Shown here one piece after another: positions 47,039-55,175 of a stretch of 64,000 nucleotides of DNA. The stretch's first letter is position 1. Each line of letters opens with the position of its first letter. Below the pieces are notes generated by a model that made no database searches, was not told the DNA's origin, and was given only the letters and a program-made list of their open reading frames with translations. Made by a program: the position numbers and the translations under genes. Source of the DNA: Rhodospirillales bacterium (GTDB taxonomy: Bacteria > Pseudomonadota > Alphaproteobacteria > SMXQ01); NCBI GenBank assembly GCA_018666775.1, contig JABIXC010000003.1, forward strand, positions 62,001-126,000. Direction: 5' to 3'.

Positions 47039-47734
47039 TTACTGCAGCGTTTCAGTCGCAACCAGCACCCAGTTCGGATTGGAAGATTGGGTGTCACGTT
47101 CATAGGTCCAGATGTCTACCACTTCGGCAATGCGATCAGGATCGCCATCAATGACCTCGCCGTCTTCATCCAGGGTCACATTGATCTGTTCTGTGGTGTA
47201 TTTGATTTTGATGGACGCGGTACGGCCTGACATGTTTGCTTCAAGAAATTCTGCTTCCTTGATGCGCACAAGTTCAGTTTCCAGGACATGTTCTTTTTCT
47301 GCCCGGTCATTGATGGCAGATTCAAACCCTGCAAAGACATCCTTTGATAAAAGCGGCTTTAATTTATCCGCATCCCCCGCAGCAAACGTGGCAACGATAT
47401 ATTCAAAGGCTGAATTGGCTTTTGCGACAAAGTCGGCGGGATCGAACCCGGGATCAGCAACCTGAATCTGGGTCAACCCTGCCCCAAGGGGGGTATCGCC
47501 CTCAATGGTCTGTCCATTGCGGCCGGGCATCCTGACAACATTGTCTTCTTCTTCGTCTTCATCAAGAACATCATCGTTGGCCGGGCGCGAACGGCTTTGT
47601 TCTGTTTGATAAGAATCGGAATCGCGTTGGTCGTGCCCCGTTCTTTTTCCGAGCACGCTTCGAAGGCGCAAGATTACAAATGCCGCAATTAGGGCAAAGA
47701 AAATAATGTCAAAAAACTGGAAGCTACTGCCCAT
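47039..47734 (-). CDS. Tim44/TimA-domain membrane-anchored protein
   Basis: A 231-residue protein with one N-terminal membrane segment (about 6-24, FFDIIFFALIAAFVILRL), a disordered acidic linker, and a C-terminal Tim44-like domain (about 95-230: ANSAFEYIVATFAAGDADKL, VDIWTYERD, WVLVATE). It is the bacterial relative of the mitochondrial import-motor protein Tim44, standard between fxsA-secB and mltA in alphaproteobacteria. Its bacterial role is not firmly established; membrane protein handling is likely. Confidence 0.9.
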   Translation of the reverse strand: MGSSFQFFDIIFFALIAAFVILRLRSVLGKRTGHDQRDSDSYQTEQSRSRPANDDVLDEDEEEDNVVRMPGRNGQTIEGDTPLGAGLTQIQVADPGFDPADFVAKANSAFEYIVATFAAGDADKLKPLLSKDVFAGFESAINDRAEKEHVLETELVRIKEAEFLEANMSGRTASIKIKYTTEQINVTLDEDGEVIDGDPDRIAEVVDIWTYERDTQSSNPNWVLVATETLQ

Positions 47735-47744
47735 GTTTATCCTT

Positions 47745-47764
47745 ATGTTCCGGGATGTTCCGGG
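47745..47764. repeat. 10-bp tandem repeat just upstream of timA
   Basis: ATGTTCCGGG occurs twice head to tail (47745-47754 and 47755-47764), 10 bases outside the timA start codon. It lies in the divergent promoter region shared with fxsA. Possibly a slipped duplication or a paired protein site; no function evident. Confidence 0.9.
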
Positions 47765-47920
47765 AAAACGTCACCTACGTTAGCCCTTGGCCCCTTTAAA
47801 ATCCAGTTCTGCCTACCACTTGTATCATGTACGCCATAACACGGTTTTAGAGACAGTAAATTATAAAGATAATATCCGTTCTGGACATAGGGCCTTAAAG
47901 CCCCGATTTTAAGAGGCAAT

Positions 47921-48430
47921 ATGATCCTTTTTCTCGTATTTATCATCGTCCCCATCGTCGAAATCGCCATCCTGATCCAGGTTGGCGGATTGATCGGTGG
48001 CTGGGAAACCGTCGCCATTGTCATCCTGACTGCCATGGCAGGAACAGCCCTGTTCCGCACCCAGGGGTTCCGGGTTCTGGCCAGAGCCGAAGAAACCCTT
48101 TCAAAAGGGGCCTTTCCAGCGGAAGAACTTTTCGATGGCATCTGTATTCTGGTCGCTGGCATTTTGTTGTTAACCCCCGGTTTTGTCACCGACGCAATGG
48201 GGTTGGCCCTTCTTGTGCCGGGCCTTCGGGGTTTAATTGGCCGCTTTGTCTGGCAAGCCATTACGCGATCTGGCCACACCCATGTTTATGGACAATGGTC
48301 CGGACCCACGTCCGGGCAACCCCATCAGGCCGATCACCCACATGATGATGATGCCATTGAAGGACAATTCCACGAGGTTCCCCCGGTTCATCCGGAAATT
48401 CACAAAAGAAAACCTGGGGATGAAACCTAA
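47921..48430 (+). CDS. fxsA: FxsA family membrane protein
   Basis: Inner-membrane protein of the FxsA family (suppressor of F exclusion of phage T7 in E. coli). 169 residues; hydrophobic segments at about 1-20, 25-45 and 75-100. Family pattern: IVPIVEIAILIQVGGLIGGW, GTALFRTQGFRVLARAEETL and LLTPGFVTDAMGLALLVPGL. The tail is His/Asp-rich and polar. Divergent from timA, followed by secB after 117 bases. Confidence 0.92.
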   Translation: MILFLVFIIVPIVEIAILIQVGGLIGGWETVAIVILTAMAGTALFRTQGFRVLARAEETLSKGAFPAEELFDGICILVAGILLLTPGFVTDAMGLALLVPGLRGLIGRFVWQAITRSGHTHVYGQWSGPTSGQPHQADHPHDDDAIEGQFHEVPPVHPEIHKRKPGDET

Positions 48431-48547
48431 AAACGCGCGCAAAATTTCAGTCGCACCCTTTAATCAAAGCCGGTTTTATTGCACCTGCATTGAAACCATG
48501 ATAGCCACTGCCCATAATCAAATTTTCAATACGAAGGACGGATATAA

Positions 48548-49072
48548 ATGGCTGATGCACCAGAAGCTGGATTAAACGGAGACGCCAGCGGGTCACAAAA
48601 CGGATCACAGGACGCGATACAGGGCGCAGAGCCAATGGTTCATGCCCATGCCCAGTACATCAAGGATTTTTCCTTTGAAAATCCAGATGCCCTGGACTCG
48701 ATTGATGAATCCGGAGACGCCCCAGAGGTCAGTTTTAATTGTGCCGTCGAATCACGCAAACTGTCCGATGCCACCCATGAGGTCGTCCTGAAATTCGAAG
48801 GAAAAGCGATGCGCGGGGAAAAAGCCCTGTTTCTGGTCGCCCTTGATTATGCCGGGTTGTTCACCTTCGACAACGTGCCGCCTGAACATGAAGATGGCGT
48901 CATCAACGTCCATTGCCCAACCATGCTGTTTCCCTTTGCCAGAAACATCATTGCCAATGTCACCCGCGATGGCGGTTATCCACAATTGTTAATTGATATC
49001 ATCGATTTCAACGCCATGTACGCCGCAAGTCTGGCGGAGAATACGGGACAGCCTGAAAACACCGAAACCTGA
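48548..49072 (+). CDS. secB: Protein-export chaperone SecB
   Basis: Cytosolic tetrameric chaperone that keeps preproteins unfolded and passes them to SecA. 174 residues. The typical opening of the fold YIKDFSFENPDALDSI lies at residues 38-53 after a disordered leader; then LKFEGKAMRGEKALFLVALDYAGLF (in parts) and the conserved NVHCPTMLFPFARNII. Clear RBS AAGGACGG region before the ATG. Convergent with dnaQ. Confidence 0.96.
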   Translation: MADAPEAGLNGDASGSQNGSQDAIQGAEPMVHAHAQYIKDFSFENPDALDSIDESGDAPEVSFNCAVESRKLSDATHEVVLKFEGKAMRGEKALFLVALDYAGLFTFDNVPPEHEDGVINVHCPTMLFPFARNIIANVTRDGGYPQLLIDIIDFNAMYAASLAENTGQPENTET

Positions 49073-49093
49073 TTTTTTCGGGCGTTGCCGCAA

Positions 49094-49768
49094 TCAGCTC
49101 TTCCAGATTGGGTTTTTTAAACCCTCTACAAACGTTGCATGGGCTTTGGTTTCTGCATCGGATGCGTGATGGGAACGCGGTTCGCGATTGACCCTTGTCG
49201 CCGGGCCACTTTCGTTGGTTTCTGTTTTGGCTTCATTGCCAAGCCCAAGGCCTGCTTGGCGTCCACCCATAAGTTCCAGATAAACTTCGGCCAATAATTC
49301 CGCATCTAATAATGCGCCATGAACCGTTCGCGCAGAATTATCGATACCGAATTTTTTACACAACGCATCCAGATTGGCAGGTGCGCCTGGAAACTTACGC
49401 CGAGCCAGGCGCACTGTATCGGTGACACCGTGGCTTTCGAGCGTTGGCAGGCCCGCTATTTTCAGCTCTGAATTGAGAAACTTCAGATCAAATTCAGCGT
49501 TGTGAATCACAAAATCGGAATCTTCGATAAATTCCAGAAAGCCATCAACACAATCGGCAAAAATGGGGTGTTGTGACAAAAAGTCTGCGGAAAGTCCGTG
49601 AATTCGAAAGGCCCCATCGGGCATGTCGCGTTCAGGATTGACGTAAACCTGATAGTGGTTGCCCGTGGGCATCCGATTGACCAGCTCGATACAAGCTATT
49701 TCAACGATGCGGTCCCCAGCGTTCGGGTCCAGGCCCGTTGTTTCCGTATCCAGAACGATTTCACGCAT
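49094..49768 (-). CDS. dnaQ: DNA polymerase III epsilon subunit (3'-5' exonuclease)
   Basis: Proofreading subunit of the replicative polymerase. 224 residues. DEDDh exonuclease motifs: DTETTGLDP (Asp7, Glu9) in Exo I, NAEFDLKFLN in Exo II and the HGALLDAELLAEVYLEL region of Exo III. The C-terminal ~40 residues should bind the alpha subunit. Between coaE (5 bases upstream) and secB, near the proposed replication origin. Confidence 0.95.
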   Translation of the reverse strand: MREIVLDTETTGLDPNAGDRIVEIACIELVNRMPTGNHYQVYVNPERDMPDGAFRIHGLSADFLSQHPIFADCVDGFLEFIEDSDFVIHNAEFDLKFLNSELKIAGLPTLESHGVTDTVRLARRKFPGAPANLDALCKKFGIDNSARTVHGALLDAELLAEVYLELMGGRQAGLGLGNEAKTETNESGPATRVNREPRSHHASDAETKAHATFVEGLKNPIWKS

Positions 49769-49773
49769 GGTTT

Positions 49774-50403
49774 CTATAAGCCTCTACCGCCATTTTGATG
49801 CTTCATTTTTTTTACAACATTTTCCAAAGCGATAAAAGTCCGCGCTCGGCCCAAACCAGTGGGAATCACAAAATCGGCGCGGGAACATTTTTCTGTTTCC
49901 CCCATTTGGCGTCGTCTAATTGCTTCAAAGCGCGCCTGGTTCATCCCTTTGCGTGCCAAGACCCTTTGTTTTTGAATAAAAGCGGGTGCCGTCAATACCG
50001 CCACCCCATCACAAAGCGTTTCCCCGCCGGTTTCAAACAAAAGGGGAATTTCAAGGACCGCCACGGTTGCACGCGCCATATTTTGGCAAAATATAAAGCG
50101 CCTTTCTCCATCCCGCACCATTGGGTGCAGGATTGATTCCAGCCGCGCAAGGGCGACGTCATCATCAAAAACAAGCTTGCCAAGGATGTCCCGCGAAACG
50201 GCATTTTCAATGACGGCCTTTGGAAAAGCCTTGGCAATGAGCGGCACCGCCCCACCGCCAACGCCCAAAAGACCATGCACATACGCATCAGCGCTGAAGA
50301 CCGGAACCTTCATTGCCCGCAGCATATTGGCCGCCGTTGATTTGCCCATCCCAATAGAGCCGGTCAGCCCCAGCATTCTGGTTGTTTTTGTCTTTGACGC
50401 CAT
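49774..50403 (-). CDS. coaE: Dephospho-CoA kinase
   Basis: Last step of coenzyme A synthesis. P-loop GLTGSIGMGKST is near the N-terminus (about residues 11-22) when the start is set at ATG 50403 (MASKTKTTRM). Longer readings would run back into aroE. HPMVRDGERRF and IPLLFETGGE are typical. 209 residues. Follows aroE by 28 bases and is followed by dnaQ after 5. Confidence 0.95.
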   Translation of the reverse strand: MASKTKTTRMLGLTGSIGMGKSTAANMLRAMKVPVFSADAYVHGLLGVGGGAVPLIAKAFPKAVIENAVSRDILGKLVFDDDVALARLESILHPMVRDGERRFIFCQNMARATVAVLEIPLLFETGGETLCDGVAVLTAPAFIQKQRVLARKGMNQARFEAIRRRQMGETEKCSRADFVIPTGLGRARTFIALENVVKKMKHQNGGRGL

Positions 50404-50431
50404 TGAGCCCCTGTACGCGCGTGCGCGCCGT

Positions 50432-51286
50432 TTAACCGATCCCATCAGCAACGAAGGCATGCAGTGCTTCCGTAACCTCGGGTTCAACCCCAAACCAGCT
50501 GGCAAACCCCGGCTGGGCCTGATGCAAAAGCATGCCCAAACCCCCTGCCACCGGGTTTCCCCGGACACGCGCGGCGGCCAACAGGGGGGTTTCCATTGGG
50601 TTGTAAACAATGTCACAAACCGCAGCTTTTGGGTCCAGGTGATTTAAATCCAGATCTAGCGGTCCTTGGCCCACCATACCTTGGGTCGTGGTGTTGACGA
50701 CAATGGCGGCATCTTCAAGGGTGTGATTACGCTCCACCCAATTGACAACCCGGATATTTGATCCTGTTTGCGAACCAAGACTGATTGCCAGCGCTTCAGC
50801 GCGGGCCAGAGTCCGATTAACAATCCGCACTTCAGGTGCGCCCAAATCCAATAGACCGGCCACCACAGCCCGGGCCGCACCGCCGCCGCCAATGACCATT
50901 GCTGGGCCTATGCTCGCGTCAAAATCCGGGCAATGATGAGCAAGGTTTCGGGTGAAACCAAGGATGTCCGTATTGGTGCCGATCAAGGTGCCGCCATCAA
51001 ACCGAACCGTGTTAACGGCCCCGATGCGCCTTGCTGCTTCATCGGCTTCGTCAACTGCTTTAAGGGCGGCTTCTTTATGGGGCACGGTGACATTCACCCC
51101 CTCAAATCCTGATTGCGCCAATACCCGCAGGGTTTGTGCAAAATGATCCGGCGACACAGCCAAAGGCACATAGGCGCCATCGATGCCATAGTGTTCCAGC
51201 CAGTAATTATGAAGCCTGGGCGATAGGGAATGGGCCACGGGCCAGCCCAGAACGCCTGCCAGTTTTGCCTTGCCACTGATGGTCAT
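50432..51286 (-). CDS. aroE: Shikimate dehydrogenase
   Basis: NADP-dependent reduction of 3-dehydroshikimate in aromatic amino-acid synthesis. 284 residues. Substrate-binding SLSPRLHN near residue 20, NVTVPHKEAAL with catalytic Lys near 70, then the Rossmann motif GGGGAARAVV and the NRT segment. Starts inside the end of maf (4-base overlap), so maf-aroE-coaE-dnaQ form one operon reading away from the origin. Confidence 0.96.
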   Translation of the reverse strand: MTISGKAKLAGVLGWPVAHSLSPRLHNYWLEHYGIDGAYVPLAVSPDHFAQTLRVLAQSGFEGVNVTVPHKEAALKAVDEADEAARRIGAVNTVRFDGGTLIGTNTDILGFTRNLAHHCPDFDASIGPAMVIGGGGAARAVVAGLLDLGAPEVRIVNRTLARAEALAISLGSQTGSNIRVVNWVERNHTLEDAAIVVNTTTQGMVGQGPLDLDLNHLDPKAAVCDIVYNPMETPLLAAARVRGNPVAGGLGMLLHQAQPGFASWFGVEPEVTEALHAFVADGIG

Positions 51287-51894
51287 GATTGCACCAAGTT
51301 ATGATCACGCAAAAAGTGTAGAACCGCCAAGAGTGGCAGCCCAAGAATGGAAAAAAAATCGCCTTCTATTGTCGAGAATAATTGTACCCCATGGCGTTCC
51401 AATTGATAGGCCCCAACTGAATTAAGCAATTGATCCCCTGTTTCTTCCAGATAGCGGTCTAAAAATTCATCGCTGAAATCCCGCATGATCAATTTTGGGC
51501 TTTCCAGATGATGCCATATCTGTTGACCATTCCTGAAGATTGAAACGGCGGTTGCCAATTCATGGGAACGACCCCGAAGTTTCAACAGATGGCTTCTTGC
51601 ATGATCCATATCAGGGGGCTTGTCAAACCAGACGCCATCCATATCCAGAATTTGATCCGCCCCGATCACCAGAGCGTCCGGGGTTTGATTGGAAACCCTG
51701 ACCGCCTTCAAATTAGCAAGGACAAGTGCTGCATCAATGGCCTTGGCATTATCAGCAAACATCGATTGCTTAATAGCATCTTCATCGACATTTGCTGGAA
51801 TAACCTGAAACGAAACTCCGGCATTTTCCAAAAGGGTCCGCCGTACGGTGCTGCTTGATGCAAGGATAAGTGAGGGTGCGTTATTTTTGGTCAT
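51283..51894 (-). CDS. maf: Maf-family nucleoside triphosphate pyrophosphatase
   Basis: House-cleaning pyrophosphatase acting on modified or non-canonical nucleotides (dTTP/UTP-type Maf). 203 residues. Opening LILASSSTVRRTLLENAG, middle VIGADQILDMDGVWFDKP, catalytic-type Asp in the D-Q motif, and the C-terminal FFSILGLPLLAVLHFLRD. First gene leftward from the proposed origin. Confidence 0.93.
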   Translation of the reverse strand: MTKNNAPSLILASSSTVRRTLLENAGVSFQVIPANVDEDAIKQSMFADNAKAIDAALVLANLKAVRVSNQTPDALVIGADQILDMDGVWFDKPPDMDHARSHLLKLRGRSHELATAVSIFRNGQQIWHHLESPKLIMRDFSDEFLDRYLEETGDQLLNSVGAYQLERHGVQLFSTIEGDFFSILGLPLLAVLHFLRDHNLVQS

Positions 51895-52337
51895 AACCTT
51901 TATCTATACTGGTGGGCATGGTGGTTTTTTGATGCCTGTGTATAACCCCACAATAACCTGTTTTACCCGAGTCCCAAAATGTGGGTAAACCCATACTTAT
52001 ACATGGGGCGTTCAAACGATCCTTGTCATGAGACAATCATTTTTTGTTTTTCCACTGGAGGATAAAAAGTTTGCACCCCGTCTTGAAATGGGGATTGTGG
52101 TCTTTCCAAAAAATCTATTCACATGATTCACGTTTTTAAAAGTGCTAATAAATGCAGCTCATCTATCGTTAGTTTTTTTTATCCCCGTTTTTTCCATAGG
52201 TTTGTTTTTATTTGAGCAAAAATATTTTTATGGGGATAACATTTAGCGAATCTCTTTATCCCCATACCCACAGGCCCAACAACAACAACAACCTATTATT
52301 TATAGATTCTTTTAAATGAAATTGAAGTGACCCTAAA
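51895..52337. other. oriC: Probable chromosome replication origin (oriC) between maf and hemE
   Basis: The only gene-free stretch over 300 bases in the window. It is AT-rich, especially 52100-52335, and holds DnaA-box-like 9-mers measured against TTATNCACA. TGTGTATAA at 51937-51945 is a perfect match on the minus strand. TGTGGGTAA at 51980-51988 (minus) and CTATTCACA at 52115-52123 each have one mismatch. TGGGGATAA at 52231-52239 (minus) and TTATCCCCA at 52256-52264 also have one, and TTATCCCCG at 52179-52187 has two. Four GANTC sites (51969, 52125, 52248, 52305) suit CcrM control. The genes diverge on either side. In Caulobacter and Rickettsia the origin is also next to hemE. No protein-coding frame is convincing here. 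Confidence 0.82.
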
Positions 52338-53387
52338 ATGAACGATATGTCTTTATCTGATAAACCTTTGCTCTCTGCATTACGTGGAAACGTGCAATCA
52401 GTACCCCCTGTTTGGCTTATGCGCCAAGCCGGAAGGTATCTTCCTGAATATATGGAAACCAGATCGAAGTCTGAGAATTTTCTACAATTTTGTTATTCAC
52501 CAGAGTTAGCGATTGAAGCAACCTTGCAACCCATTCGTCGTTTTGATCTGGATGGTGCCATCATTTTTTCTGATATTTTGGTGATCCCTGATGCACTGGG
52601 ACAAAAAGTAGGTTTTCAGCCAGGACGTGGGCCGGTGTTAGAAGCACTGGAATCACCAGAGGCGGTTTTAAAACTTTCAAAAGAGAGTGTTCGAAATCAT
52701 TTAAAGCCGGTCTATGAAGCCATTCGGGGTGTTAAAGCAGCGTTGCCCCCAAAGACGACGATGATTGGCTTTGCCGGCGCTCCCTGGACCATTGCGTCCT
52801 ACATGATTGAGGGTGGTGCATCGAAAGATTATGCAACCTTGAAGTCGTGGGCATTTGGAAATCCAGATGGATTATCTGCATTATTTGATATCTTGGTTGA
52901 TGCCATTGGCGATCATCTTTGTGCTCAAATCGAAGCCGGTGCCGAAGTGGTGCAAATTTTTGATAGCTGGGCTGGAATTTTGCCAGCGGAATTATTTGAA
53001 CCCTGGTGTGTCATGCCCATCAGGCGAATTGCCGAAATTGTAAAACGCGCCCACCCTGATGTTCCTATTCTTGCTTTTCCAAACCGTTGTGCATTTGGGT
53101 ATGAACAGATCGCAAATCTTGAAAACATAGATGGTGTTTCAATCGACTCGACCGTTCCGCTGGAATTTGCCCGCGATCACATCCAACCAAACGCGACGGT
53201 TCAGGGTAATCTTGATCCAATTTTACTGGTGACCGGGAATGAACCGATGCGAGCCGAGGCCCGCAGAATTATGAATTGTCTGGCATCAAAACCCTTTATC
53301 TTTAATCTGGGCCACGGCATTATTCCAATCACACCGCCCGATCATGTGGCGGATTTGATTGAAGAAATTCGTAAATGGCGCGCTTAA
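52338..53387 (+). CDS. hemE: Uroporphyrinogen decarboxylase
   Basis: Converts uroporphyrinogen III to coproporphyrinogen III in heme synthesis. 349 residues. Family signatures: PVWLMRQAGRYLPEY near residue 25 with the catalytic-type Arg, ILVIPDALGQ, GFAGAPWTIASYMIEGG and NLGHGIIP near the end. First gene rightward from the proposed origin. Its 3' end overlaps hemH by 13 bases. Confidence 0.97.
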   Translation: MNDMSLSDKPLLSALRGNVQSVPPVWLMRQAGRYLPEYMETRSKSENFLQFCYSPELAIEATLQPIRRFDLDGAIIFSDILVIPDALGQKVGFQPGRGPVLEALESPEAVLKLSKESVRNHLKPVYEAIRGVKAALPPKTTMIGFAGAPWTIASYMIEGGASKDYATLKSWAFGNPDGLSALFDILVDAIGDHLCAQIEAGAEVVQIFDSWAGILPAELFEPWCVMPIRRIAEIVKRAHPDVPILAFPNRCAFGYEQIANLENIDGVSIDSTVPLEFARDHIQPNATVQGNLDPILLVTGNEPMRAEARRIMNCLASKPFIFNLGHGIIPITPPDHVADLIEEIRKWRA

Positions 53388-54463
53388 AAAAAATAGGCAT
53401 TGTCCTGTTTAATCTTGGCGGTCCCGATGGGCCTGATGCCATTAAGCCATTTCTGTTCAATCTGTTTAATGATCCAGACATTATCCGCCTACCCCAACCC
53501 ATCCGATGGGGGGTGGCGAAACTGATTTCTCATCGCCGCGCCCCGACAGCCCGGATTATTTATGATGAAATCGGCGGCGGGTCTCCCATCGTTGCCGAGA
53601 CGCAAGCCCAGGTCCGGGCGCTTGAAAACTATCTTCATCAATCTTCCCCGGATATTTCGTGGAAGGCATCCATCGCCATGCGCTATTGGCATCCATTTTC
53701 GGGAGAAGCTGCCCGTGAATTGCTGGATTTTGATCCGGATCAAATCATCTTGTTGCCCCTATACCCACAATATTCAGGGACAACGACTGCATCTTCGGTC
53801 AAAGATTGGAAAAAAGCTGCCAAAACGGCGGGCCTTGATGTGCCGACACGCCAGATTTGCTGTTATCCAGAATTTCCTGATTTTATTCGTGCCCATTGCA
53901 CCCTGATTGCCAAGGGTCTTGATGAAGCCTGGAAAAAAGTGGGGCCAAATCAACGGCTACGCCTTTTGCTATCTGCCCATGGATTGCCAAAACGGGTGAT
54001 CGATGCGGGCGATCCCTATGCCCATCAGGTGGAAAAGACCGCTTTTGCCATCAAACAAGGCTTAGGCACAGCGCTGGACAATGTTGAAACCGTAGTTTGT
54101 TACCAAAGCCGGGTTGGGCCTTTGGAATGGATTGGCCCGCCGACCGATGGCGAAATCAGGCGCGCAGCCGATGCGGGGGCGGGCATTGTCATCGCACCCA
54201 TTGCATTTGTGTCTGAACATGCAGAAACCTTGGTTGAATTGGACATCGAATATGCGAAATTGGCCCGCGATATGGGGGCGCCGTGTTATATTCGGACCCC
54301 GACACCCGGAATTGAACCCGATTTTATCCGGGCTTTGGGGTCTTTGGTGGAAAAGGCGGCTGGATCGGATCAGATGATTTTGGATAATGCTTGGATTTCG
54401 GGTGGCGGCTGTGGCACGGCATTTAAGGATTGTCCCTTGCGGGATGCACCATCCACCCTATAA
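53375..54463 (+). CDS. hemH: Ferrochelatase
   Basis: Inserts iron into protoporphyrin IX, the final step of heme synthesis. 362 residues. The metal-binding His is in LLSAHGLPKRV near residue 197; LFNLGGPDGPDAIKPFL opens the fold and YPQYSGTTTAS and YQSRVGPLEW are diagnostic; the FVSEHAETLVELDIEY segment carries the conserved SEH-ET-EL pattern. A C-terminal GGGCGTAFKDCP adds cysteines. Overlaps hemE by 13 bases, implying coupled translation. Confidence 0.97.
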   Translation: MARLKKIGIVLFNLGGPDGPDAIKPFLFNLFNDPDIIRLPQPIRWGVAKLISHRRAPTARIIYDEIGGGSPIVAETQAQVRALENYLHQSSPDISWKASIAMRYWHPFSGEAARELLDFDPDQIILLPLYPQYSGTTTASSVKDWKKAAKTAGLDVPTRQICCYPEFPDFIRAHCTLIAKGLDEAWKKVGPNQRLRLLLSAHGLPKRVIDAGDPYAHQVEKTAFAIKQGLGTALDNVETVVCYQSRVGPLEWIGPPTDGEIRRAADAGAGIVIAPIAFVSEHAETLVELDIEYAKLARDMGAPCYIRTPTPGIEPDFIRALGSLVEKAAGSDQMILDNAWISGGGCGTAFKDCPLRDAPSTL

Positions 54464-54493
54464 TTTTGTTTTGATATCGCAATAAAGGCATAA

Positions 54494-54949
54494 ATGGTTA
54501 TGGATCAATTGCTTACCACCTTCTATCCGTGGATTAAATCCCTTCATATTATCGCTGTGATTGCCTGGATGGCAGGGCTGCTCTATTTGCCCAGATTGTT
54601 TGTTTACCACGCAGAGGTACCCGCCGATTCGGATCGATCCATCATGTTAAAACTCATGGAATTGCGGTTGCTTAAATTGATTATGAACCCGGCGATGATC
54701 GCTGTATTTGTCCTGGGTGGCCTTTTGCTGGCAACGCCCGGTGTGATCAGCGGCGCCGAATACTGGTGGCATTTAAAAATCGTTTTGGTCATCGGGTTGG
54801 CGGCCCTGCACATGGTGATGGGTGCGTGGCGCCGCGCCTTTGATGAGGATCGCAACACCCGGTCTGCAAAATTCTTCCGCATGATGAATGAGGTTCCGAC
54901 TGTCATAATGATCGGAATTATTATTCTGGTTATTGTCCGGCCCTTCTGA
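54494..54949 (+). CDS. hemJ: Protoporphyrinogen IX oxidase HemJ
   Basis: Membrane enzyme oxidising protoporphyrinogen IX, used where HemG and HemY are absent. 151 residues, four hydrophobic segments. The conserved His and the first helix read SLHIIAVIAWMAGLLYLPRL; YWWHLKIVLVIGLAALHMVM contains further conserved His residues. Directly downstream of hemE-hemH, completing three consecutive late heme steps. Confidence 0.94.
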   Translation: MVMDQLLTTFYPWIKSLHIIAVIAWMAGLLYLPRLFVYHAEVPADSDRSIMLKLMELRLLKLIMNPAMIAVFVLGGLLLATPGVISGAEYWWHLKIVLVIGLAALHMVMGAWRRAFDEDRNTRSAKFFRMMNEVPTVIMIGIIILVIVRPF

Positions 54950-55175
54950 GGGCGAATAAGGTTAATTGACTTCCATCTGCATTTTGGGCTAATGAGGGTT
55001 ATCGACATAACAACGCGCGGCCCAGCGCGGTTCCCCATCCCATAAATGCCGTTTCAGACCCCGGTTCGGTCATCTCCGCTACATTTCAAGTTTATGGTTT
55101 CAGCATTCCGGGGTTTTCCGTCTAACGCGTGTTTCTTTTTCCCAATCCCACCTCACATTCAGATTGTCATTTCTC

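Noticed and set aside
47434-47460. GGATCGAACCCGGGATC, another T-arm-like or palindromic motif
   Set aside because: Within the timA coding frame; no cloverleaf partner sequences nearby.
52312-52326. TTAA-N7-TGAA as a CtrA site in the origin
   Set aside because: Second half site has a mismatch and no other full TTAA-N7-TTAA occurs in the gap, so CtrA control is not claimed.
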